This document shows, piece after piece, positions 32,889 through 41,798 of a stretch of DNA of 64,000 nt (positions are counted from its first letter, which is position 1; each line of letters opens with the position of its first letter). A model generated the notes under the pieces. It was not told the DNA's origin. It saw only the letters and a list, made by a program, of their open reading frames with translations, and searched no databases. The position numbers and the translations under genes are program-made. The stretch is from Microbulbifer sp. THAF38 (GTDB lineage Bacteria > Pseudomonadota > Gammaproteobacteria > Pseudomonadales > Cellvibrionaceae): contig NZ_CP045369.1 in the NCBI RefSeq assembly GCF_009363535.1, positions 3,669,001 through 3,733,000 of the forward strand, given 5' to 3'.

Positions 32889-35838
32889 GATAGCCCATAT
32901 CGCACTGATCGGGGTCGCCTATATCGCCACCCTGTTCTTTGTCGCTTTCGCCACTTCCAAGGGCTGGCTGCCCTCGCGCTGGGTGCGCCATCCTCTGGTG
33001 TATGTGCTCTCGCTGGGGGTCTCTCTATCCGCCTGGACCTTCTATGGCATTGTCGACCTTGCCTGGCAATACGGATACGGAGTGCTCGCCTACTACCTGG
33101 GCACCGGTGCCATGTTCCTATTCGCGCCGGTGGCGCTGGAGCCCCTGGCTCGCCTGGCCCAACGCTACCAGCTTTACTCCCCCGCTGATCTCTTGGTATT
33201 CCGCTACCACAGTCGCCAGGTAGGTACCCTGGCCACCCTGTTTATGCTGCTGGCGCTGTTACCACTGGTGGCTCTGCAGATCCAAGCGGTGTCAGAGACC
33301 CTGGCACTGCTGTCGCGGGACAGTGTCGCCGCCCTGGGCCTGCCGGATAGCGGCGTCTCCAGTAAAAACCTGATCGCCTTCTTCTACTGCGTGCTGTTAG
33401 CAGTGTTTACCAGTATGTACGGCGCCACCCGCGAGCGTGGTGAGGGCCTGGCCAGCGCCATGGCATTGGAATCCCTGGTTAAGCTGGTAGCGTTAACCGC
33501 GGTAGGAGGCTATGCGGTTTACGGTGTATTCGGTGGATTTTCGGGACTCGACCAGTGGCTGCTGGAAAACAAAGATATGCAACAGCTGCTCTACACCCCC
33601 ATTGAGCAGGGCTCCTCCCATACGCTACTGCTGGTCTTTATCGCCACCGCCGTGGCCATGCCGCATATCTTTTATCTGAGTATTGCCGAGCGGCCCACCG
33701 GCCAGGCCCTGCGCACCGCCAGCTGGGGATTCCCGCTATTCCTGTTGCTGATGGCGCTGCCGATCTTTCCGATTATGTGGGCGGGTTTCGCCCTGGATGT
33801 GGCCGAACCGGTGCAGTACTTCTCGTTGGCAGTGCCGCGAGCCAGCGGCTCGGCGCTGCTGACCACACTCGCCTTTATCGGCGGCCTCTCCGCCGCCACC
33901 GGCGCACTGATTATGATGACCCTGGCGCTGTCCACCATGGTGATGAACCACTGGTTACTGCCGGGCACCCGCTGGCATTCTGAAGACAATATGTACCGCC
34001 AGCTGGTATGGCTGCGTCGAGCATTAATCGCCGCGTTGTTTATCGCCGGTTTCGCCTTTTACCTGCTACTGGACAATCGCCTATCCCTGTCGGATCTGGC
34101 CCTGCTGGCTTTTATCGGCTCTCTACAGTTCCTGCCAGGTATCTTCGCCGTTATTCACTGGCCGCGGGGCAATCGACGCGGTCTGATCGGCGGACTTCTG
34201 GCTGGGATGCTGATCTGGGGTTGCGGCTTGCTGCTGCCATCGGTATTTGAGATTACTGGTATCACCCTGCCCGGTACTTCTCTTCAGATCCCTTTGGGGA
34301 TGTCCATCTGGACCCAGATCACCACCCTGTCGCTCGGCGTCAACATACTGCTGTTCGTCAGTCTGTCGCTGTTCACTTCGACGAGCAGCCTGGAGCAATA
34401 CGCCGCCGACCTGTGCAGTGACGACACCATCGCCCAGGCTCTGCGCCTGGGTCTCGATGTGCAGTCCGCAGCGGACTTTCGTCTGCGCCTGGCGGAGAGC
34501 CTGGGGGCGGCGACCGCCAACACCGAGGTGAAACGCGCCCTCAGCCAGCTCAACCTGCCCGATGATGAACGCCGTCCCTACGCCTTACGCCAGCTGCGCA
34601 ACCGTCTCGAATCCAACCTGTCGGGGCTGCTGGGGCGGGTGCTGGCCGGCCAGATTATCGATCGCCACTTTCCCTTCCAAAACAGCGATCAGCCGGCCAA
34701 CAAGGATATCCACCTGATCGAGACCCGCCTGGGGCGTTACAAACACCAGCTCACCGGACTGGCCGCAGAGTTGAACAACCTGCGCCTGTACCATCGGCAA
34801 ATGCTCGAAGAGCTACCCATGGCCGCCTGCTCCCTGGGGCGCGACGGCGAGATCCTGCTATGGAATTACGCCATGCAGGATCTCACCGGTATTGCCGCCG
34901 TAGAGGTGATCGGTTCAAAACTGGAATATCTGGCCGAGCCCTGGCGCAGTCTGCTAGCGGAGTTCGCCGAGTCTACCGATGCCAGCCGCTTCAAGCAGCA
35001 GGTCAGTCTCGACGGCAACAGCCACTGGCTCAACCTGCACAAAACCCGACAGAAACGCAGCCGCAGCGGGCCAGCCCGCAACCAGCGCGGCGATGGACAG
35101 ATGTTGCTACTCGAGGACATTACCGAAACCCAGATATTGGAACAGGAGCTGATTCACAGCGAACGCCTAGCCTCGGTGGGGCGTCTTGCCGCCGGTGTCG
35201 CCCACGAAGTGGGCAACCCGGTGACCGGCATCGCCTGCCTGGCGCAGAACCTCCAGTTCGATTGCGACAACCCGGAAGTGCTGGAAACCGCCGACCAGAT
35301 CCTCAGCCAGACCCAGCGCATCAGCCGTATCGTGCACTCGCTGGTGAATTACTCCCACAGTGGCAGCCAGGAAAGTGAACGCGCGCCGGTGGACCTCTAC
35401 GCCTGTGTGCAGGAAGCCGTACATCTGTTATCCCTACAGCGGGATAAAACCGAGGTACGTTTCGAAAATGCGGTGCCCGCAGATCTAATCGCCCCCGGAG
35501 ATAACCAGCGCCTGATCCAGGTATTTATCAACCTGCTCAGCAACGCCCGCGACGCCAGTCCAGATGGCGGCCTTATCCGCATTGAAGGCCGCGAGGCCAG
35601 GGGCTGCGCCTGTGTGTCTGTCACCGACGACGGCCCCGGTATCTCGGCCCAGCACCGCGAGCGCATCCTGGAACCTTTCTTCACCACCAAAGAACCCGGA
35701 GAAGGCACAGGCCTCGGCCTGGCGATGGTGTACAGCATTGTTGAGGAACACGGGGGACAGCTGGAACTGGAGAGCCCGGCTAATCCGGAGACCGGCCGCG
35801 GCGCCAGATTTACTGTGCAGCTGCCCTTGGCGGGTTAA
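32878..35838 (+). CDS. cbrA: sensor kinase CbrA with SSS-family transporter domain
   Basis: 986 aa. Residues about 5-500 form a sodium:solute symporter-like domain of about 13 helices. Then come a linker, a PAS domain (about 640-750; MLEELPMAACSLGRDGEILLWNYAMQDLTG), the HisKA dimerisation helix with H776 in GRLAAGVAHEVGNPVTGIACLAQN, and the HATPase domain (about 870-985; INLLSNARDASPDGG, VTDDGPGIS, GTGLGLAMVYSIVEEHGG). CbrA/CbrB control carbon/nitrogen source hierarchy in pseudomonads and drive the sRNA CrcZ. The receiver/output partner follows 127 bp downstream. The hybrid transporter-kinase layout is the CbrA hallmark. Confidence 0.94.
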   Translation: MSFEIAHIALIGVAYIATLFFVAFATSKGWLPSRWVRHPLVYVLSLGVSLSAWTFYGIVDLAWQYGYGVLAYYLGTGAMFLFAPVALEPLARLAQRYQLYSPADLLVFRYHSRQVGTLATLFMLLALLPLVALQIQAVSETLALLSRDSVAALGLPDSGVSSKNLIAFFYCVLLAVFTSMYGATRERGEGLASAMALESLVKLVALTAVGGYAVYGVFGGFSGLDQWLLENKDMQQLLYTPIEQGSSHTLLLVFIATAVAMPHIFYLSIAERPTGQALRTASWGFPLFLLLMALPIFPIMWAGFALDVAEPVQYFSLAVPRASGSALLTTLAFIGGLSAATGALIMMTLALSTMVMNHWLLPGTRWHSEDNMYRQLVWLRRALIAALFIAGFAFYLLLDNRLSLSDLALLAFIGSLQFLPGIFAVIHWPRGNRRGLIGGLLAGMLIWGCGLLLPSVFEITGITLPGTSLQIPLGMSIWTQITTLSLGVNILLFVSLSLFTSTSSLEQYAADLCSDDTIAQALRLGLDVQSAADFRLRLAESLGAATANTEVKRALSQLNLPDDERRPYALRQLRNRLESNLSGLLGRVLAGQIIDRHFPFQNSDQPANKDIHLIETRLGRYKHQLTGLAAELNNLRLYHRQMLEELPMAACSLGRDGEILLWNYAMQDLTGIAAVEVIGSKLEYLAEPWRSLLAEFAESTDASRFKQQVSLDGNSHWLNLHKTRQKRSRSGPARNQRGDGQMLLLEDITETQILEQELIHSERLASVGRLAAGVAHEVGNPVTGIACLAQNLQFDCDNPEVLETADQILSQTQRISRIVHSLVNYSHSGSQESERAPVDLYACVQEAVHLLSLQRDKTEVRFENAVPADLIAPGDNQRLIQVFINLLSNARDASPDGGLIRIEGREARGCACVSVTDDGPGISAQHRERILEPFFTTKEPGEGTGLGLAMVYSIVEEHGGQLELESPANPETGRGARFTVQLPLAG

Positions 35839-35965
35839 GAATCCAGCCGGCAAACCGGCCAGATATTGGGCAAAAATAACCCGATTCTCCGTTTTTGAGT
35901 TGCATAGAAACGGCGGCCGGGTAAAACTAGGCGTTTGTTGAGCATTTTGTAACCAGGCGTAACAT

Positions 35966-37357
35966 ATGAGCCACATCCTGATCGTCGAAGATGAAGCCAT
36001 TATTCGAACGGCGCTGCGCAAACTGTTAGAGCGGCACCGATACAAGGTCAGCGAAGCGGGCTCAGTCAGGGAGGCCCTCAGTAAATACCGAGTTAACGAG
36101 GTCGACCTGGTTATCTCAGATCTGCGTCTTCCCGGTGCGCCCGGCACCGACTTGCTCAAACACGCCGGTGAAGTGCCAGTACTGATCATGACCAGCTACG
36201 CCAGCCTGCGCTCCGCGGTGGACTCCATGCGTATGGGCGCTGCGGACTATATCGCCAAGCCCTTCGATCACGATGAGATGCTCGCCACCGTTCGCCGTGT
36301 CATCGGCAAGGCCGAGCAGAGCCGCGCTCAAGCTCCTGTAGATAAAGGCAACCCCGGCACTATCGCCGGGATGATCGGCGACAGCCAGGTTATGCGCGAA
36401 CTCTACGGGCGCATCCACAAGGTGGCCCCCACAGATGCCACCGTGCTGGTACACGGTGAAACCGGTACCGGTAAGGAACTGGTGGCCAAGGCTATCCACG
36501 AGGAGAGCCGCCGCGCCGGCAAGCCGCTCATCTCCGTCAACTGTGCCGCCATTCCCGAGACCTTGATCGAATCTGAATTGTTCGGTTACGAAAAAGGCGC
36601 CTTTACCGGTGCCCAGAGTGCCCGCGAAGGGCTGGTTGCCGCCGCAGATGGCGGCACACTGTTTCTGGATGAAATCGGGGAACTCCCCCTGGAGGCCCAG
36701 GCGCGACTGCTTCGTGTGATACAGGAGGGCGAAGTGCGTCCGATCGGCTCTATTGAGTCCCACAAAGTCGATGTACGCCTGGTTACCGCCACCCACCGCA
36801 ACCTGCGCCAACTCGCCGCTGAACGCAAATTTCGCGAAGACCTCTACTACCGCATCAACGTGGTGCAGATGACCCTGGCCCCGCTGCGCGAACGCGGCCG
36901 CGATGTCCTTGCACTAGCAGAGCACCTTCTGGAAAAGTTCTGCACCAAAATTGAGCGACCCCTGTTGCGTCTATCTCCTGAAGCCGTCCAGGCTGTCACC
37001 ACCTACACCTGGCCCGGTAACGTACGTGAACTGGAGAACGCTATACAGCGCGCGGTGATCCTCACCGACCGCGATAGCCGGGAAATCGATCATAGAACCC
37101 TGGATATCGACCTAGATTTGGTCCCTGTGGAGGAAGCCATTGGCGAACCCCGTCCACGCAGCCTGCACACAGACCCCCGTGAAGACCTATCTCTAGAGGA
37201 TTACTTCGCGCGCTTCGTTATAGAGCACCAGGACACCATGAGCGAGACAGAACTGGCGAAAAAGCTGGGAGTTAGCCGCAAATGCCTGTGGGAAAGGCGT
37301 CAAAAACTGGGCATTCCCCGTAAGAAGACCCGCCGCAGCGCCGTTGCCGAAGCCTGA
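35966..37357 (+). CDS. cbrB: sigma-54-dependent response regulator CbrB
   Basis: 463 aa NtrC-type activator. The receiver domain (1-120) has the acidic pocket E8/D9 and phospho-acceptor D52. The AAA+ domain (about 140-375) has Walker A GETGTGKE, the sigma-54 contact loop GAFTGA, Walker [11 protein letters not shown] and the arginine-finger region [11 protein letters not shown] Fis-type helix-turn-helix ends it ([23 protein letters not shown]). It activates sigma-54 promoters once phosphorylated by CbrA. A sigma-54 promoter with paired GTAACA sites stands 0.3 kb downstream, in front of the proposed sRNA. Confidence 0.95.
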   Translation: MSHILIVEDEAIIRTALRKLLERHRYKVSEAGSVREALSKYRVNEVDLVISDLRLPGAPGTDLLKHAGEVPVLIMTSYASLRSAVDSMRMGAADYIAKPFDHDEMLATVRRVIGKAEQSRAQAPVDKGNPGTIAGMIGDSQVMRELYGRIHKVAPTDATVLVHGETGTGKELVAKAIHEESRRAGKPLISVNCAAIPETLIESELFGYEKGAFTGAQSAREGLVAAADGGTLFLDEIGELPLEAQARLLRVIQEGEVRPIGSIESHKVDVRLVTATHRNLRQLAAERKFREDLYYRINVVQMTLAPLRERGRDVLALAEHLLEKFCTKIERPLLRLSPEAVQAVTTYTWPGNVRELENAIQRAVILTDRDSREIDHRTLDIDLDLVPVEEAIGEPRPRSLHTDPREDLSLEDYFARFVIEHQDTMSETELAKKLGVSRKCLWERRQKLGIPRKKTRRSAVAEA

Positions 37358-37370
37358 TCACCTTGTTCTG

Positions 37371-37385
37371 GGGGGCAAAGCCCCC
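37371..37385 (+). terminator. terminator-like hairpin after cbrB
   Basis: GGGGGC and GCCCCC (37371-37376, 37380-37385) with an AAA loop lie 14 nt after the cbrB stop. There is no T-tract, so the efficiency is doubtful. Confidence 0.4.
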
Positions 37386-37510
37386 TATGCCCTATCACTG
37401 AGCACCTGCCACCGGCCGCACTAGCCCGCGGCGGCACTTGAATCACAAAAAAATGCCACCCAACGGTATGCCCCGCATGCCGGCGCCCCGCCCCGCCTTG
37501 CTACACATCC

Positions 37511-37553
37511 GGTAACAAGGGGAAGTGTTACCCAACACCTACCTCAAGTAACA
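37511..37553. promoter_or_regulatory. putative CbrB upstream activating sites
   Basis: GGTAACA (37511-37517) and TGTTACC (37526-37532) form a perfect 7-bp inverted repeat with an 8-bp spacer. A third GTAACA follows at 37548-37553, which makes TGTTAC-N16-GTAACA with the second half. Further GTAAC half-sites occur at 37569-37573 and 37616-37620. They sit about 95-140 bp before the sigma-54 -24 element, the normal distance for enhancer sites. I recall TGTTAC/GTAACA half-sites for CbrB in Pseudomonas, but could not check the exact spacing. Confidence 0.65.
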
Positions 37554-37647
37554 GTTGCCGCACCTTACGTAACGCAATGGCGCTTAGAAAAGTTCCATCA
37601 ATTTTCGTAAAGATTGTAACTTATTGATTTATAAAGAGTTTCAAAAG

Positions 37648-37665
37648 TTGGCACACTAAGTGCTT
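37648..37665 (+). promoter_or_regulatory. sigma-54 promoter of the CrcZ-like sRNA
   Basis: TTGGCAC (37648-37654, -24 element) and GTGCTT (37660-37665, -12 element) keep the invariant GG-N10-GC spacing (GG at 37650-37651, GC at 37662-37663). Agreement with TGGCAC-N5-TTGCT is near complete. The predicted start is about 37674-37676, immediately before the first A-rich cluster. No open reading frame of note follows for 580 nt, so the promoter serves an RNA rather than pcnB directly. Confidence 0.82.
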
Positions 37666-37674
37666 TACTCTTAG

Positions 37675-38010
37675 TACAAAAATTAAAAACGGCCAACAAT
37701 AAAAATAAATGACCGTTAAAAGCCCTATAACTACTCAAAATAAGTGGGCGAAACACAATAAAAATAATGGGGCGGCCGATAACAAAAGCAATGAGTGGCC
37801 AAAACCGCAAGAACAACAATAAACAATAACAATAAATTCGAAAGAAGAATAAAAATAACAACAAGCGCGTTGCAAACTGACTGATTTATACCTGGGAGAG
37901 GGTGTTTGCTTGATAGCAAATTAAGAGCGCAAGGAAGCCGCTGCCTTCATACCTGTAATAATAATTCCCAAACTTTTCCCCAACTTTCCAGCACCCGCAG
38001 ATTGCGGGCG
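37675..38010 (+). ncRNA. crcZ: CrcZ-like Hfq/Crc-sequestering small RNA (proposed)
   Basis: Non-coding region between cbrB and pcnB, the locus of CrcZ in Pseudomonas. It starts at a sigma-54 promoter and carries five A-rich clusters with AAYAAYAA-like units: 37695-37710, 37754-37768, 37781-37794, 37809-37836 and 37841-37865. Two of them are loops: AACGG/CCGTT (37688-37692, 37713-37717) and GGCC/GGCC (37774-37777, 37797-37800). Such motifs bind the distal face of Hfq with Crc and relieve catabolite repression. The 3' end is uncertain: hairpins lie at 37905-37920 (TTTGCT/AGCAAA) and 37994-38008 (CCCGCA/TGCGGG), the latter taken as the end. Composition differs sharply from flanking DNA. Proposed from synteny, promoter and motif content. 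Confidence 0.68.
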
Positions 38011-38024
38011 CATTGCTTTGCGTG

Positions 38025-38033
38025 TGTTAGAAT
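38025..38033 (+). promoter_or_regulatory. possible extended -10 promoter for pcnB
   Basis: TGTTAGAAT (extended -10, TGn followed by TAGAAT) lies about 230 nt before pcnB and right after the proposed sRNA end. No convincing -35. It would give pcnB its own promoter separate from the sRNA. Confidence 0.3.
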
Positions 38034-38265
38034 CGCGCCAGCGAGTCCTCCACACTGACAGCAGATGCCATTGCCGCCCCCTGTTTTGGACTTCGCCCCT
38101 GGGCCAGCCCAGGTTCAGAGGCCCCAGTAGTGCAACAACCTACCCTATCTCATATGGGGCAAGGAAAGTGCGGGTTAAAGCCTGCCGCCACCGAAGATGT
38201 GGCCTCAGCACCAACAGGGCATTTTCGGTCACCAACAGATGGCAGCAGTCAAGACAGACAGCCGT

Positions 38266-39618
38266 ATGCTCAATAATTTGATTAGTAGTATCAAACGCTG
38301 GCGCAAGCCGGCCAAGAAAGGCCCCAGGATTATCGCTCGCAGCGATCACAATATCTCCCGCCGGGACATCAGCCGCGCGGCCCTAACGGTCATGAAGCGC
38401 CTACAGGAGGCGGGTTACCAGGCGTACATTGTCGGTGGCGGTGTGCGGGACCTAATGCTCGGCGGCCACCCCAAAGACTTCGATGTCGCCACTGACGCTA
38501 CCCCAGAACAGGCCAAGACACTGTTTCGCGGCGCACGCATCGTCGGGCGGCGTTTTCGAATCCTGCACGCGCGCATCGGCCGTGAGGTCATTGAGGTCAC
38601 CACTTTCCGCGGTCACCACAACGATGGCGAAGAGCACGAAGCCAAGCAGTCCGAACACGGAATGCTGCTGCGCGACAATGTCTATGGCGATCTGGAAAGT
38701 GACGCCGTGCGCCGGGACTTCACGGTTAATGCGCTCTACTACACCACCGATGGCTTCGCCATCCACGATTACACCGGCGGTGTGGAGGATATAGAAAAGC
38801 GTCTTATCCGCATGATTGGCGCACCGGCCACACGCTATAAAGAAGACCCAGTGCGTATGCTACGCGCGGTGCGCTTCGCCGCCAAACTGGATTTTGCCAT
38901 TGAAGCCGGTACCGAAGCCCCGTTGCAGGAACTGGCCCCTCTACTGCGCAATATCGCCCCCGCGCGCCTGTTTGACGAGATTCTCAAGCTGTTGATGAGC
39001 GGCCAGGGCGAGCGCACTTTCGAGTTGCTGCGCCGCTACCATCTGTGGCAACACCTGTTCCCCGATAATGCCGCCCAGATTGAAAAGAACCCTGCGGCAC
39101 TGGAGCTGACCCGACGCGCACTGCGCAATACCGATCAGCGTATCCAGGCCGATATGCGTGTCACCCCCGCCTTTTTGTACGCGGCCCTGTTGTGGCCGGC
39201 TGTGAATGAAGAACAGAAAAAACTCATAGAGAAAGGGGTGCCGCCGGCACCGGCATTGGCCCAGGCGGCACAAAAAATCACAAGCAACCAGCTGGCCCAC
39301 ACCGCGATTCCCAAGCGTTTCTCTATCCCCATGCGCGAAATCTGGGACCTGCAGCACCGCCTGCCACAGCGCGGCGGCAGTCGCGCACAGCGTCAAATGG
39401 AGCACCCCCGCTTCCGCGCCGCTTACGACTTCCTGCTATTGCGCGAAGATTGTGGTGAGCTTGAACCCGGCTTGGGCAACTGGTGGACCGAATTCCAGCA
39501 GGCAGACGAAGAACAGCGTCAACAAATGGTGCGCAAGCTCCAGCGCAGCGGTGGCGGCAACCGCCGTGGCCGCAACTCCCGCGGCGGGCGCCGGCGCAGG
39601 CCAAAGGCTGCCGAATAA
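38266..39618 (+). CDS. pcnB: poly(A) polymerase I
   Basis: 450 aa. PcnB adds 3' poly(A) tails that promote RNA decay. The class-II nucleotidyltransferase core reads GYQAYIVGGGVRDLMLGGHPKDFDVATDATPEQ (GG and DxD motifs), followed by RRFRILHARIGREVIEVTTFRG, the DAVRRDFTVNALYY block and the tRNA-nucleotidyltransferase-type RNA-binding region. The C terminus is Arg/Gly-rich (GGGNRRGRNSRGGRRRRPKA), typical of bacterial PcnB. The ATG at 38266 (MLNNLISSIKRW) resembles pseudomonad starts; ATG 38239 is an alternative. The stop overlaps the folK start by one base. Confidence 0.94.
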   Translation: MLNNLISSIKRWRKPAKKGPRIIARSDHNISRRDISRAALTVMKRLQEAGYQAYIVGGGVRDLMLGGHPKDFDVATDATPEQAKTLFRGARIVGRRFRILHARIGREVIEVTTFRGHHNDGEEHEAKQSEHGMLLRDNVYGDLESDAVRRDFTVNALYYTTDGFAIHDYTGGVEDIEKRLIRMIGAPATRYKEDPVRMLRAVRFAAKLDFAIEAGTEAPLQELAPLLRNIAPARLFDEILKLLMSGQGERTFELLRRYHLWQHLFPDNAAQIEKNPAALELTRRALRNTDQRIQADMRVTPAFLYAALLWPAVNEEQKKLIEKGVPPAPALAQAAQKITSNQLAHTAIPKRFSIPMREIWDLQHRLPQRGGSRAQRQMEHPRFRAAYDFLLLREDCGELEPGLGNWWTEFQQADEEQRQQMVRKLQRSGGGNRRGRNSRGGRRRRPKAAE

Positions 39619-40094
39619 TGGAAAGAGTTTTTATCGGGCTCGGCAGTAACCTGGCTGAGCCCCAGAAACAGCTGCGCGGTGCCCTGAAAGCCATCGAAGA
39701 AATTCCCCACAGTCGCCTGCTGCGCTGCTCCAGCTTTTATCACAGTGCCCCTATAGGCCCAGGGGAGCAACCGGATTATGTCAACGCTGTGGCGGAACTG
39801 GAAAGCGCGCTGCAACCCATCGAGCTACTTAACCAGCTGCAGTCGATTGAGCTAGCCCACGGGCGCGAGCGCTCGGTGCGCTGGGGAGCACGAACCCTCG
39901 ACCTGGATATTCTGCTGTTCGACGAGTTCCAGTTAGACGAAGCACGCCTGCAGGTGCCGCACCCGCGCATGGCAGAGCGCAACTTTGTGCTGCTGCCACT
40001 GGCCGAGCTAGCCCCCAACCTGCAATTGCCAACTGGGGAATCACTGCAACAGCTGCTGCAGAATTGCCCCCAAAACCGCCTGGAGAAAATCTAA
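39618..40094 (+). CDS. folK: HPPK, 2-amino-4-hydroxy-6-hydroxymethyldihydropteridine pyrophosphokinase
   Basis: 158 aa folate-pathway kinase that pyrophosphorylates hydroxymethyl-dihydropterin. Motifs are IGLGSNLAEPQKQLRGAL, YVNAVAELE, ELAHGRERSVRWGARTLDLDILLFDE (with the catalytic DxD) and LQVPHPRMAERNFVLLPLAELAP. The start ATG overlaps the pcnB stop (TAATG), so the genes are translationally coupled. A longer in-frame extension runs inside pcnB but is not conserved. Confidence 0.95.
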   Translation: MERVFIGLGSNLAEPQKQLRGALKAIEEIPHSRLLRCSSFYHSAPIGPGEQPDYVNAVAELESALQPIELLNQLQSIELAHGRERSVRWGARTLDLDILLFDEFQLDEARLQVPHPRMAERNFVLLPLAELAPNLQLPTGESLQQLLQNCPQNRLEKI

Positions 40095-40202
40095 CCAGCC
40101 CTTAATGCAGCGCCAAAAGTGCTCGACTGGCCGCCCCGCTTAATAGTATTTTTGCGCCTGCAGCCCATCAGGGAAGACGCCCCAACCAAAGGAGTCAAAC
40201 AC

Positions 40203-40889
40203 GTGGTTATCGACAACAGCGAAACCAATCTGTGTGAATTTGACCAACCGGAAAGAACCCCACCGAAATTCATTGCTGTTGAAGGCAATATCGGTGTGGG
40301 AAAAACCACGCTGGCCAAGAAACTGGCCACCACTTTCAATTACGACACCCTCTTGGAGCTGCCCGAGGAAAACCCCTTTCTCGAGCGCTTCTACCGCGAT
40401 CCCAAGAACGCCGCACTCCCAACCCAGTTACATTTTTTGTTGCAGCGCTCCCAACAGATCCAGGCCCTACGCCAGGATGATCTGTTTGAACCTGTGCGAG
40501 TGGCCGACTTTCTTATCGAGAAGGATCAACTGTTTGCCCAGGTCACCCTGGACGCGGATGAACTCGCACTCTATCAACAGGTGTTCCAGCACCTTACCTT
40601 AGAGGCGCCTAAACCCGACTTGGTAATTTATCTGCAGGCGCCGCTGGAAGTCCTGCAGACCCGCATCCGCAATCGAGGCATCCCCGCAGAGTGCGCAATC
40701 AGCAATGAATACCTGGCCACACTCAACGATGCCTACACCCAATTTTTCCATTTCTACGACAGCTCACCGCTGCTGATTGTCAACAGTGAGGATATCGATA
40801 TTGTCGATAGCCCCGAGGATTACCAGCAACTGGTGGAGTACATGCTCACAGTGACCAAGGGCCGTCATTACTACAACCCGGGAAGTTAA
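40203..40889 (+). CDS. deoxynucleoside kinase
   Basis: 228 aa deoxyadenosine/deoxycytidine-kinase-type enzyme of nucleoside salvage. The P-loop is GNIGVGKTT (28-36); ELPEENPFLERFYRDP, the DRS-like FLIEKDQLFAQ region and the LID (RIRNRGIPAECAI) follow. The GTG at 40203 has AAAGGAG eight bases upstream, which decides the start over the longer frame. It lies between folK and panB, where pseudomonads have none or a similar kinase; cotranscription is likely (6 bp to panB). Confidence 0.88.
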   Translation: MVIDNSETNLCEFDQPERTPPKFIAVEGNIGVGKTTLAKKLATTFNYDTLLELPEENPFLERFYRDPKNAALPTQLHFLLQRSQQIQALRQDDLFEPVRVADFLIEKDQLFAQVTLDADELALYQQVFQHLTLEAPKPDLVIYLQAPLEVLQTRIRNRGIPAECAISNEYLATLNDAYTQFFHFYDSSPLLIVNSEDIDIVDSPEDYQQLVEYMLTVTKGRHYYNPGS

Positions 40890-40894
40890 CCGCT

Positions 40895-41707
40895 ATGTAT
40901 GCACCCTCAGAATTAGAAAAGCTCGTTACCGTGCAAACCCTGCGCAAGATGAAAGCGAACGGTGAGAAATTTATTACCGTCGCTCTCTACGATGCGCCCA
41001 TGGCAGCTATGGCGCAGAAAACCGGGGTAGAAACCGTATTGGTGGGTGACTCTCTCGGCATGACCGTGCTGGGTTACGACAGCACAGTGCCGGTCACTAT
41101 GGAGCAGATGATCTACCACGTGGAAGCGGTAGCGCGGGGCAATAAAAAATCCCTAATCATGGGTGATATGCCATTCATGACATACGCCACACCGGAGCAA
41201 GCACTCACAAACGCCACCCGCATCATGCAGGCCGGTGCCCATATGGTGAAGATCGAGGGTGGTGCCTGGCTTGCCGACACAGTCAAAATGCTCACCGACC
41301 GCGGTATCCCCGTCTGTGCCCACCTGGGGCTCACCCCCCAGTCCGTTCATAAGCTCGGCGGCTACCGGGTTCAGGGGCGCGACGAAAAACACGCCGAGCA
41401 AATGCTGGAAGATGCGATCCTGCTGGATCAGGCCGGTGCCGACCTTTTGGTGCTGGAATGTGTACCCAGCGCTCTGGCCAAGCGCATTACCGAGTCCGTA
41501 TCTATGCCGACTATCGGCATCGGCGCGGGGCGCGATACCGATGCCCAGGTTCTAGTCATCAACGATATCCTCGGCCTTACCGAACAACCACCGAAGTTTT
41601 CCAAGAACTTCCTGGTGGAAGCCGGCGATATCCCCGGCGCCCTGCGCAAGTACGCAGCGGACGTCAAACTCGGCGTATTCCCCGAAGACAGCCACACTTT
41701 CAATTAG
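40895..41707 (+). CDS. panB: 3-methyl-2-oxobutanoate hydroxymethyltransferase
   Basis: 270 aa. PanB transfers a hydroxymethyl group from methylene-THF to alpha-ketoisovalerate in pantothenate synthesis. Motifs are VALYDAPMAAMAQKTGVETVLVGDSLGMTVLGYDSTVPVT, the metal ligands in VGDSLG and GDMPFM, KIEGGAWLADTVKML, and GLTPQSVHKLGGYRVQGR. The catalytic-site region ECVPSALAKRIT and the C-terminal GIGAGRDTDAQVLV complete the barrel. panC, normally next, is not adjacent. Confidence 0.96.
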   Translation: MYAPSELEKLVTVQTLRKMKANGEKFITVALYDAPMAAMAQKTGVETVLVGDSLGMTVLGYDSTVPVTMEQMIYHVEAVARGNKKSLIMGDMPFMTYATPEQALTNATRIMQAGAHMVKIEGGAWLADTVKMLTDRGIPVCAHLGLTPQSVHKLGGYRVQGRDEKHAEQMLEDAILLDQAGADLLVLECVPSALAKRITESVSMPTIGIGAGRDTDAQVLVINDILGLTEQPPKFSKNFLVEAGDIPGALRKYAADVKLGVFPEDSHTFN

Positions 41708-41798
41708 TCTTCTATTTGGGGCCAGTTAACACCAGCTTAAATGGCCCCGATATCTCCTCGGCGGACTGCACAAAGTCCGCCTGTCCAGCGGTAACACT

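Noticed and set aside
37598..37864. 88-codon minus-strand frame in the cbrB-pcnB spacer
   Set aside because: Its Phe/Leu/Tyr/Cys-rich translation is simply the complement of the A-rich clusters of the proposed sRNA.
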